Positions 46,782 through 55,805 of a DNA stretch of 64,000 nucleotides are shown one piece after another. Below the pieces are notes generated by a model. That model did no database searches, was not told where the DNA came from, and was given only the letters and a program-made list of their open reading frames with translations. The position numbers were made by a program, and so were the translations under genes. The stretch lies in NCBI GenBank assembly GCA_013420905.1, contig JAAXNY010000023.1, positions 59,090 through 123,089 on the forward strand, read 5' to 3'. Positions within the stretch are counted from its first letter, which is position 1; each line of letters begins with the position of its first letter. Source of the DNA: Collybia mongolica. Its lineage: Eukaryota; Basidiomycota; Agaricomycetes; Agaricales; Clitocybaceae.

Positions 46782-49700
46782 AGTGATGTGCAGGGCCCGG
46801 CCCAAAGCCCGCAAGCCCGTGAAGCCCAGCCCGTGAAGCCTCAGCCCAGCCTGGCCCTAGTACCAGGCTTGTGAGAGCCTAGGGCTCAGCTCAACATCTC
46901 AAAAGCCTGAGCCGAGCCCACAAGCCCGGGCATCCGGGGGTCGGAGTGTGAAAGGTTGCGATCACTATTGATGACGAACCAACTGTACAGTTTTGAAGCC
47001 ACCATCAAAAAAGAACATCAAAAAGTCCAGGGACAAGGTACGATCCTGTGCCCAGATCATCGTGATGTCAACAAACGCTCAATCAGCGCTTCGCCCAAAA
47101 CGGACAGTAACCGCTTCGAGCAAACTCGTGGACCCCCACAACACGGCTCAGCACGATGTCCAGTCTCATAAGCATGCTATTGAAGCGAAACGAGCAGCGG
47201 AATCTGCTGGTCACCAAGACGCAACGAGTGCTGGTGAACCAGCTAATCTATCATCCCCATTGGGACCACCCATTGTCTCGTCGCAAGGGCCACAAATCGT
47301 CACAAAAAACTCAACCACAACGACGGTGAGGACTCAGACAGCACAGGTAAACAAATTGGGCACCATAAGCAACTCCCATTTCACTGTTTTACCTTTTGAC
47401 CACCCACGAGCTCTAGGGATCAAAAAGGCTCGGCATGCGATTGTAATTGATGAAAGCGATGAAGAGATGGATGTCGTGGCGGCGACAGACACTGGAAAGG
47501 CTTCAAGCAAAGGTGCGTTCCAGTCTTTTCATTCCTGCATCTGGATTAATACAGAATATGATATTGTAGAGAAGCTGCACCACAACAATGATTCGCATCG
47601 ATCCGATGTCACTGGGTCGGATGGATTTTTGGCGGACATTGATGTACAGGCTGTCTCTGATACCATTCAGAAAACCAACTACAAAGATCGGGGTCGCGAC
47701 ATTGACCATTTCTTTAGTCCGTTGTATAAGGCTGATGGGAAAAAATTTCAAAATTGCCGAACATGCTCGTGAGTCTCATCCTGACCCCGTTGTGCGCTGT
47801 TTTGTTGACAAAAACCACAAGAAAAAAATCTCCTGGTCGTCCTGTTGCCCTCGTTGCACATGTATCTACCTTACGACGACATATGGAATCATCCCATAAA
47901 GTATTTAATTTCCCTTACTCTTCATTTTTATTGATGAGAAAAACCATGCTACGTTAGGCAATGTATAGAAATTGGGCAGAAAAAGAAGGTTTCCCATCAA
48001 TGCTACCAAAGGATGCGGAAAAACACCGTCAGGATGCCGAAACCGAGAAGCAAGTGCGTCTCGACCCTCACCTCACCGAGAGGCCCCTGAAGGAGAGGGT
48101 AATCCCGTATACTGATAACCTCTTCTGTGAAGCTGCTATCGAGTGGCTTGTATCTACCGACCAGGTAACGTGGCGTACTGTATTGCTTGTTCCTTGTCTC
48201 TAATTAACGAATCACATTACAGCCAATCCAAGTGCTCGAGCATCCAGCATTTCAAAACATAATCCATACTGCTGCTCGCGCAACCAATGGAGTCAAAATC
48301 CCCAATCGCTGTCAAACTCGACAAGCGGTTATTGATATGTTCAAGGAACAATTAATGGCACTACGCAAAAAGCTAATGGTATGGCCCACCCAGAGCTTTC
48401 AGTGCTTTTCTCATGCTACGTCGTCTAGAGTGACAGAGTGAAAGGTAAAGTAAGCCTCACATGCGATGCGTGGCAGGCATCGAATAGCGATGTCTACTTT
48501 GCTGTGACCGGTTCCTGGATTGAGGAGAGTGATGGGAAGTGGCAAGTTCAATCAGCGCTTCTTGGATTTACACAACTAAATAATGCACACAACGGAGTCC
48601 GCCTCGGCCAAGCGTTGTTCAAGATTGTTGCACGAATCGGGATCGCTCACAAGGTAAATGTGTGCATATTCACTCGCCTGGGTCATGACTGATGGCATGA
48701 TGAATATAGATTGGACATATCACCTGCGACAACGCCTCGAACAACAATACAATGATGGTAGAATTCTCAAAGCACATTGAGAATGCCACTGGGAAACATT
48801 ACAATCCAGATCAGAACCGCATTCGGTGAACCTCTTTGTTGTCATTTCGTCTTCTATGCCAATGTTGAACTGTTTTATAGCTGTCTTACTCACATCATCA
48901 ATCTCGCAACGCAAGCATTGATATCAACTCACAGTAAATCGAAACATTACAACCCAGGCAAGCCCGAGGCAGATCTTCCTGTCAATTGAGGATTTGACCA
49001 TGATGAAGTGGGACTTGTCCGTGCAATATGCGTGAAGGTAAGACACTTCAATTATATGTTCTAATTGAAGTTGATTACTGTTGAACAGGTCCGTTCATCT
49101 GCAAAACGCAAGCAACTTTTTGCTGATATCCAGACGCGTGCAAAAGTAAAAGCCCATCAACTTCTCCTGGACATGGTTGTCTGTTGGTCCTCCACCTACC
49201 TAATGACTACACATGCAGAATCAATGAGACCAGTAGGTCCCTAAAAACGGCTTGCTGATTGGCTTTGCTGACTGGTAATAGTATGTCGACATGTTTGTGT
49301 ATGAAATCGGATGCGAGGAGCGGGACCTTGGGAAATGACAAAAAATTGATCAGCTCCAGCTGTCAAACGATGAGTGGGGGCGTCTCACATTGTTCAATGA
49401 TCTGTTAGCTGTGAGTAGAACGACTCCAGAAAATTTGTCACTGATGTTGGTCCGATGATATAGCATGCCGATAATGCGCAACAAGCCTTCTCATCAGATC
49501 AGGGACCAACCCTTCACCTCGCATTACCTGCTCTCGAAGCGTTGCACAGGGCTTGGACAAAACGAGCTGCTTGCACAAAATACTCGGACTTTGTTCCTGC
49601 TCTGAATGCCGGGCTTGCAAAGATTGAAGAGTACTATGATCGAACCGCTCAATCCGATGCCTATACATTTGCCATGTGTATGTGACATCGTCGTATGGAT

Positions 49701-50725
49701 TCGGATCATTATTGACAAAATTCTCAGTACTTGACCCATCATCCAAAACGGAACACATCCAAATGTACTGGGGAGACGACAAGTTGGAAGAAATCAAGAA
49801 GCAGGCGGAACTAACGGTCAGTCAGTCTCACTCAATATTCCACCAGCGAGGCTGACAAAAGATGGTAGTATAAGCAACGATATCTTGAGATGTATGGCAA
49901 CAATCCCGCACCACCCCAACCACAACAGACCGGAAAATCGGCGATGCGTAAGGTTGGAGTCCTCCTTCATGAGTTGTCGGATGATGAAGACGAGCCCTCG
50001 CCAAGTGCAACGCCAGCCCCCATGGGCAATTTGAGTGAACCATGGCTCGCTGGTTTCAACAAATATTGGGACTTGAGGGACCATCTGGGAGATATGAGTA
50101 TTGTCGAGTGGTGGGGTGTACGTATCTCCATTCTCAGTCATTCCCTGATGCTGACACATTTATGCCAGTGGAACATTACTCGACACCCGGTCTGGGTGTC
50201 TCTTGCACAAGACTACCTGCCAGTCATGGCATCGTCCGTTTCCAGTGAACAGGCGTTCTCCTCGGCTGGAATCACGATCAGCAAGCGCTGCAATCGACTC
50301 AAACCAGACATTGTCGAAGCTTTACAGTTTCTGAAGTGTATGTATCGCTGTGATCTTCTTTTTCGAGAGGATCCATGTGCCAAAACGGAGGTGGAGGAAC
50401 TTGAGGGGGCGAGTCCCGTCGAAGGCAATACCCAGAACACAGAAGAGGGGTGGGATATCATAGTTAAGGATCTTCAAGATAACGAGGACTTCAAGGATTA
50501 TGATGATGGTAATGTATTTGTTCAAGACATTTCGTAGGCACCTGTAGGCTGCTATTGATATTAAATGTGATTCCCCCCTACGGAGCCCGGGCCTAAGCCT
50601 GAGCTTGGCCTGACCCGGCCTGAGCCCTCTACCAAGGCTGAGCTCATGTCTTGGGCAAGCCTGAGCCCCACTAAGCTGGGCCTAAGCCTGCGGCTTTGAG
50701 CCCAGCTGGGCCCTGCACATCACTA
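46782..50725 (+). mobile_element. hAT-superfamily DNA transposon (3.94 kb)
   Basis: The ends are perfect 18-bp inverted repeats, TAGTGATGTGCAGGGCCC at 46782-46799 and its complement at 50708-50725. They are flanked by the identical 8-bp duplication TTTATGAA. Both subterminal regions (about 46,800-46,940 and 50,580-50,710) are packed with short GCCTGAGC/AAGCCC-type repeats, the kind of cluster hAT transposases bind. The interior carries a spliced transposase of full length but with internal stops. The element is therefore probably non-autonomous today, although clean ends and a perfect target duplication imply a fairly recent insertion. Confidence 0.9.
47065..50536 (+). pseudogene. hAT transposase with internal stops
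   Basis: The start at 47065 (MSTNAQSALRP) is the first ATG of the opening frame. A BED-type finger can be read at 47,750-47,890 across an intron (NCRTC ... LRRHMESSH). Catalytic-core segments follow: VSLTCDAWQASNSDVYFAV with the first Asp, HITCDNASNNTMM with the second Asp region, then CLTHIINLATQAL. The C-terminal dimerisation domain is clear (VEWWG, then HPVWVSLAQDYLPV and SVSSEQAFSSAG). About ten short introns are needed. Two TGA codons fall in conserved exons, at 48987-48989 and 49336-49338, and no splice choice I tried removes them. Original role: cut-and-paste transposition. Confidence 0.75.
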
Positions 50726-50733
50726 TTTATGAA
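50726..50733. repeat. 8-bp target-site duplication, right
   Basis: TTTATGAA, identical to 46774-46781. Confidence 0.9.
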
Positions 50734-50885
50734 TGGTATTTTCTCTCATTCATAATATCTGCTGATGAATGTGGTGATGATACTCAGCTGGGGAATACCG
50801 GAAATTGATGACACAATACCTATTACCTTGACACAGAAAGATGCAAGGAGGGAAAGATTCTAACTTCAATTGTTTAATCCAGGTC

Positions 50886-51125
50886 TGTTGAACTTAGCAG
50901 CAAGGGAAGGAAAGAGCAAGAAATAAAAGATTGAATTGAGATAATTAAATAAAGTACATAATTGCTCGTATAAATACACAAATAATATAACTCCTATAGA
51001 AATAGTAAATCATATGTGAGTCCGTTATAAAAACAAATGCGAAACTAATATGTCCATGTGATTGTACATGTCATGTGAAATGCCTGTGTGATGTGAATAG
51101 TAAGCCGGATCACCCTATTCTAACA
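50886..51125 (-). repeat. Ty1/copia LTR (3' LTR of a minus-strand element)
   Basis: On the minus strand the sequence starts TGTTAGAATAG directly after a polypurine tract (GATCAAGGGGGAG, 51126-51138) and ends AGTTCAACA, giving TGTT...AACA termini over 240 bp. The adjoining copia coding remnant has the same orientation. Confidence 0.6.
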
Positions 51126-51668
51126 CTCCCCCTTGATCTGAGCGCATACTGATTAATTTGGTTTTGCGTTCATGTTCAGGGCACGGCAGCGGTTTAGTAA
51201 AAATGTCTGCTTGGTTGTTGGCAGATGCGCAGTGGAATATATTTATTTCTCCAGAAGCTAAGCGTTCACACACGAAATGGTGTTTGACTCAATGTGTTTG
51301 CTGCACGCGTGAAAAACTGCATTGTTTGCAAATAAGATCGCCGATTGATTGTCTGTGATAAGATCAGTAGGTTTTTCACATGGAAATCCAAAGTCGGCCA
51401 TCAATGATCTAATCCAGGTGACTTCTTGTGTCGCATGGCAGAGCGCCATGTATTCCATACTTGATAAGGCAACTGTCGGCTGCTTCTTGGAGCTCCATGA
51501 GATCACCGAGTCTCCGAGTAAGGTGACGTAGCCGGAAATTGATCTTCAATCATCGGGACTATTTCCCCAGTCCGCATCGGCATAGGTTCGGATAATCAAA
51601 TTTGTGTTATTATTTGATCGGTAGAACAGGCCATGGTCCATTGTTCCTTTCAAATAACAGAAGACGCT
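51126..51668 (-). mobile_element. Ty1/copia reverse transcriptase/RNase H remnant
   Basis: Minus-strand reading gives VFCYLKGTMDHGLFYRS, TYADADWGNSPDD, then GYVTLLGDSVISWSSKKQ, TVALSSMEYMAL, LITDNQSAILFANN and SKHIE. This is the end of a copia RT plus RNase H in canonical order. A TGA at 51546-51548 follows NSPDD, and further frame loss occurs near 51258. The coding sequence stops dead at 51669, where the gypsy LTR begins, so the upstream part of this copia element was separated by that insertion. Confidence 0.8.
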
Positions 51669-52654
51669 GATAGGGCCCGAAATTGTTTGCACTTATAAAG
51701 TCAACAAGTAAGGCTATTAGTGTCATTTCTAATAACCAAGTAAGCAGTAATAAAGGATTAGAGTCGAGCTCCGAGACGGCTAATCAGAGTGAACTAGTCT
51801 AATGGATAATACACTATCAGTACAGAGGACTATGAGTACGGTCTATTATTAGTCCTATTCACCATGCCCGGTTACAACCTCGGTGTCTTAGTTCATAAGT
51901 AACCGTTGTAGTATGATATCATTAGTCCGGGGATCATCATTAATAGGAGAAGTAATTGTAAATTCGGGACTTGCACAACCCGATCCTAGTCAGGGGTACT
52001 TGGTGTTAACTACCGGAAGTGACGGGACACCGTGAATAGCAACCAGGACAATCAGGAGGAGTAAACGACAGTGCCGCGCTGTTTTAAATAACAGAGTGCG
52101 CGGTCGGGACTTGATAAGAGTTTAGCCAGCTCTTTCAATATTTGATAAGTAACCAGTAAACGACATAATTGGCACGCATGGCGCGCGCGCCAAGTTGTAG
52201 TAGACGCGTCAGTATTGAATACAGATTCTTGGCGCGCGGGAGCGCGGTTCCATGTAAAATTTACAATTCCATATGATATTTAGTTTGTACATTATAAATA
52301 GACTGTAGATGAGTAGCGCTAAGGCAAGGAATCTTGCCCCCACTTCGCGCTACTATAGAGTATACAAATCACATTTGTTAAAAACACTATTGCGTGCCCG
52401 AATTAAGGATCAGATTGCTTCAACGTGTCTTGATTGGAATTGATTGAAGAACTACAGAATTAAAGAGACTTAGTTCACTTGGAACTTAGTATTGTATTGT
52501 CCGTTGGAATTACTAGGCACTTGGCCTTAGTGCACTTGGCACTGTATTGTTTGATAAGTCGCTTGGACTTACAGATCCGTTTGGGATCATTAATAATTGA
52601 ACGTACACTTGGTACCCAGTCTATTGGATCGAGAAATATTATAAATATACCGAG
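51669..52654 (+). repeat. gypsy element A 5' LTR
   Basis: Begins TGATAGGGCCC inside the copia frame without a preceding polypurine tract, so it is a 5' LTR. The same sequence recurs in opposite orientation at 61830-62817 with about 20 differences, mostly transitions (about 98% identity by eye). It contains the 12-base palindrome GGCGCGCGCGCC at 52180-52191. The 3' boundary is set where homology to the other copy fades; no clean CA end or tRNA primer site was recognised there. Confidence 0.8.
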
Positions 52655-52734
52655 TTTTGAATAGTCTAAAGAGAGCATCTTTCTTTGAAAAATATTATAC
52701 CAAGACGAGTAACGTCGTCTACAAATTGAAGTAG

Positions 52735-53082
52735 AGCGGAGAAAGTTTAGTCAATCTGTCTCAAGAGCCGCGCCCACAAGCCAGCTCGTCAAACAGACTA
52801 ACTAATCAGCCACTTGCAAGACAAGTAGCTACAAAAACGCGGAAGACTAAAAATTCGCAAAACGCTGGAGCAACAGAGTCGTTACCACCTCCTAGGCGAG
52901 CGCGCACACGAGGATCTTCACAACCAGCCTTTGGATCTTCAGGACCAAGGCAAGTATTTAGAACCCCAGAGCCCTTAGGAAACATATCGACTACTAGTAG
53001 ACCAGTAGCGCGCGGAAGATCGTCCGTAGTAAACCCAGTAGCAAACCCGAACTCGTTAGCTACTCAGAACCGTTCAGTAATC
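52735..53082 (+). other. open frame leading into gag without an ATG
   Basis: The gag frame is open for 116 codons before the first ATG, from just after TAG at 52732-52734. Composition is Arg/Ser/Pro/Thr-rich (ARQVATKTRKTKN; PPPRRARTRGSS). It may be leader RNA that happens to be open, or an N-terminal extension begun at a non-AUG codon. Confidence 0.35.
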
Positions 53083-54594
53083 ATGACTGAACCCCCTCGT
53101 AAATATATGCCCCAACCAGGCGTCCGTGATGCACCAGTATTCAAAGGAAAAGAGCCCACGGGTTTAATCCGGTTTCTGGAGCGAATGGAGGTCCTATGGA
53201 AGGAGTGTAACATTACAAATGATGAAGAAAAGAAGTTAATGTTGGGAAAATACGCAGACCTACAATCAGAGAATGAGTGGAGGGCATTAGACCACTATAA
53301 GACAGGCACTTGGACGGATTTCAAGACAGAGTTGATCTCTAGTTATCCGGAAGCACTCGATCAAGTAGAAGGATCAGTAGCCAAGTTAGAGGCAGTGTGT
53401 CGCGCCAACCCACGTATTGGAGTAACCGATGAGGCCGCGCTGAAAAAGCTGAAGCGTGAATTCAAAGCAGAATCTATTAAACTCTTGGGAGTTAGGCCAC
53501 CTATTATCTCTAACCGTGAATTAGTTACCAAGTTCTTGGGATGTCTAGACGAAGTCTTCAGATCCCAAGTACAAGGAAGGCTAACCCTGCTAGGGAATAA
53601 TCAGTCTAATGCTACACAGGCAGGACAAGCCGTTGCTACAAACAACCGAGCAGATCCTAATACTATTGCCGAAGCCGCCGCGCTCGCGCGACGAAAAGGG
53701 GATCAGTACGATCTGGAGGAAGTTATAGCAACTGCAATCAGCATTTCTGAAGGTGTAGCCAACATGAATATTCCAGACACAAATAGATCGTTTATAACGT
53801 CCGTAACAGCAACAGCAGCGCCCAAAATCAAAGTAGAGATGGATGAAATAAAACAACAAATAGTTAATTTGTTAGACCGTCTCCAAGTAAATGAGAAGAA
53901 TACGAGGAGTGGATTCGAGGATGTAATGAAAGCGCTTCAACAAGCAACTGTTCAGAACCATGCCACAAATAGCGCACCCCAGCAGCATCAGTATCAGAAT
54001 CAGTACGGAAAGCCTAAAGAAGGACAACCGCAAAGACCAAATGCGTATAAATGTCACTACTGTTTTACACCCGGACACTTCATAATGGCCTGTCCCGAGA
54101 AACAGAAACATTTTGAGGAAGGGAAAATAAAAACCAACGCAAATGGAGGAGTATGCTTACCAGACGGATCATATATTCCAAGAGAACCAGAAACGGTATC
54201 ATTGAAAGATAAAGTGGAACACTTCCATTCAAAGAAGGTAGCGGCCCTTTATTACGGAGATGTCACAGAAGGACCCGCTCCAGGAGTATTGTCCGTTATG
54301 CAGTCACATAATGCAGTAGACAATAGTAACGACATTGGAACCTTGAAAGCCATAATGGCACAAATGGCACAATTTCAAGCGCAACAAATGTTAGGACAAC
54401 AGAGCGCGCAAACCGCGCTGCCAGTAGCGCCTCAGATGCAGAAACAGGAATATATAAATAATAACTATAATCCTACGGCAAAGAGCGCGCCGAACCCTGA
54501 CATAGTAGCCTTACAAGCACAAATGAGTACTTTATTAGGGCAGGTAGCAGAACTCAATAACCAAAACAAGGTTAAAGAGTCGGGTTTCAATTAG
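53083..54594 (+). CDS. gag: gypsy gag (capsid/nucleocapsid)
   Basis: The 503-codon frame from ATG at 53083 encodes the structural protein that packages element RNA. The capsid-like region includes PTGLIRFLERMEVLWKEC and ALDHYKTGTWTDFKTEL (about residues 25-85), the usual retrotransposon gag helix-rich segment. A CCHC zinc knuckle, C-x2-C-x4-H-x4-C (CHYCFTPGHFIMAC, from residue 324), marks the nucleocapsid. The C-terminus is Gln/Asn-rich. The frame ends at TAG 54592-54594, four bases after a slippery heptamer, and the next frame begins with an ATG only five bases past the stop. No lesions. Confidence 0.9.
   Translation: MTEPPRKYMPQPGVRDAPVFKGKEPTGLIRFLERMEVLWKECNITNDEEKKLMLGKYADLQSENEWRALDHYKTGTWTDFKTELISSYPEALDQVEGSVAKLEAVCRANPRIGVTDEAALKKLKREFKAESIKLLGVRPPIISNRELVTKFLGCLDEVFRSQVQGRLTLLGNNQSNATQAGQAVATNNRADPNTIAEAAALARRKGDQYDLEEVIATAISISEGVANMNIPDTNRSFITSVTATAAPKIKVEMDEIKQQIVNLLDRLQVNEKNTRSGFEDVMKALQQATVQNHATNSAPQQHQYQNQYGKPKEGQPQRPNAYKCHYCFTPGHFIMACPEKQKHFEEGKIKTNANGGVCLPDGSYIPREPETVSLKDKVEHFHSKKVAALYYGDVTEGPAPGVLSVMQSHNAVDNSNDIGTLKAIMAQMAQFQAQQMLGQQSAQTALPVAPQMQKQEYINNNYNPTAKSAPNPDIVALQAQMSTLLGQVAELNNQNKVKESGFN
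54582..54588 (+). promoter_or_regulatory. candidate -1 frameshift heptamer GGGTTTC
   Basis: In the gag frame it reads G GGT TTC, an exact X XXY YYZ pattern, one codon before the stop. A -1 slip leads straight into the protease frame, which is open from 54576. A 34-nt hairpin with GGAAC/GTTCC outer and GACCT/AGGTC inner pairs starts at 54614, farther than the usual 5-9 nt spacer. Stop-restart at the ATG at 54600 is the alternative. Confidence 0.55.
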
Positions 54595-54599
54595 GTCCG

Positions 54600-55805
54600 A
54601 TGAAGGAGGCTAAGGAACACGCTAGACCTACGACTAGGTCGCGTTCCAAGAGACAGCCAGAGGACCGAAGTAAAAATAGAAATAGTCGTCAAGAAAGTAA
54701 CAATTCAGAGAGTAGTCAGGATAGTAGTGAAGAGGAGTTGGTAGCGCCGTCTCCTAGTAAAAAGAAAGTAAAATTTGTTGAACCATCAGTAAAGTCCCCA
54801 GTACGAAAAGAATTACCCTACATCGATGTGCCCGTGGTACCCTACATACCCCGGAGAACGGAACGCAACCCTGAACCAGTTGATCCGCTACCTAATTTTA
54901 ACACTAAGCGCGGTCCGACTTATGAAACTAAGTCCCCGATAGAAGTAAAATTAAAAGGTGGCGATATAATTGCTAAAGTGTTAGACAACCCTATCACATT
55001 GACCACGGGAGAGTTAATGGGCTCGTCAAAAACCATTAGAGATGGAATAAAGAATATTGTAACTGCCAGACGTAAGTCCCTTACCCAAAGGGACGCTAAC
55101 TTGCAAATAAACGGAATAGATGAGGAAGACGTCTTACCCTTTGGAGGGGACTGGGAACTTGATGATAACTACTTACGGCATGACGCGCTACCAGTAGAGT
55201 CAATCCCATTCCAGTCTTTCTTCATCTCAGAGTATGACCGCGGCGGAATACCTAAGGGATCTATAATATGCGGGGACCCAGTCCTACAGTATTTAGAATC
55301 TTTACCAGCCGGGGAAGAGCCCAAACAGTTGTATGTAGCAAAAGAATCGGCCTCTTTGCGCGCAGTATATCCAGTAATAAATGGGGTAGGAACGGAGGAA
55401 TCTTTATTAGATGGGGGATCCCAAATAGTATCAATGGCTAAACAAACGGCTTTAGACTTGGATATTTCATGGGATCCGGACGTTGTCATACACATGCAGA
55501 GTGCTAATAAACAAGTGGAGAAAACAGCGGGATTAGCGCGCAATGTCCCTTTCTTGTTTAATGACATGGCCATCTACCTCCAAGTACATATTATAAATTC
55601 ACCCGCATACAAAGTATTGCTCGGGAGACCGTTTGATACGCTCACGGAAAGTCAGATCAAAAATGCTCGGGACGGGGGACAAGTAGTCACTATCACGGAC
55701 CCGAACACGGGACGAAGGTGTACTATTCCTACCCATGCAAAGGGATCACCGCCTAAGCTGTTGAAAAGACAACCGGAGCAGGATTTTCGGCCTTCGATGA
55801 ATTAA
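54600..55805 (+). CDS. pro: gypsy aspartic protease region
   Basis: The 401-codon frame, -1 relative to gag, has a basic Ser/Arg-rich N-terminus ([17 protein letters not shown]) and then a retropepsin-like domain. Active-site-like [10 protein letters not shown] lies at about residue 269-278 (Asp271), a hydrophobic strand AIYLQVHII follows, and the second-lobe motif KVLLGRPFD is at about 340-348. The active-site triad is D-G-G rather than the usual D-T/S-G. This is unusual but occurs in a context otherwise typical of retroelement proteases. It cleaves the polyprotein in the particle. The frame ends at TAA 55803-55805, overlapping the pol frame. Confidence 0.75.
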   Translation: MKEAKEHARPTTRSRSKRQPEDRSKNRNSRQESNNSESSQDSSEEELVAPSPSKKKVKFVEPSVKSPVRKELPYIDVPVVPYIPRRTERNPEPVDPLPNFNTKRGPTYETKSPIEVKLKGGDIIAKVLDNPITLTTGELMGSSKTIRDGIKNIVTARRKSLTQRDANLQINGIDEEDVLPFGGDWELDDNYLRHDALPVESIPFQSFFISEYDRGGIPKGSIICGDPVLQYLESLPAGEEPKQLYVAKESASLRAVYPVINGVGTEESLLDGGSQIVSMAKQTALDLDISWDPDVVIHMQSANKQVEKTAGLARNVPFLFNDMAIYLQVHIINSPAYKVLLGRPFDTLTESQIKNARDGGQVVTITDPNTGRRCTIPTHAKGSPPKLLKRQPEQDFRPSMN

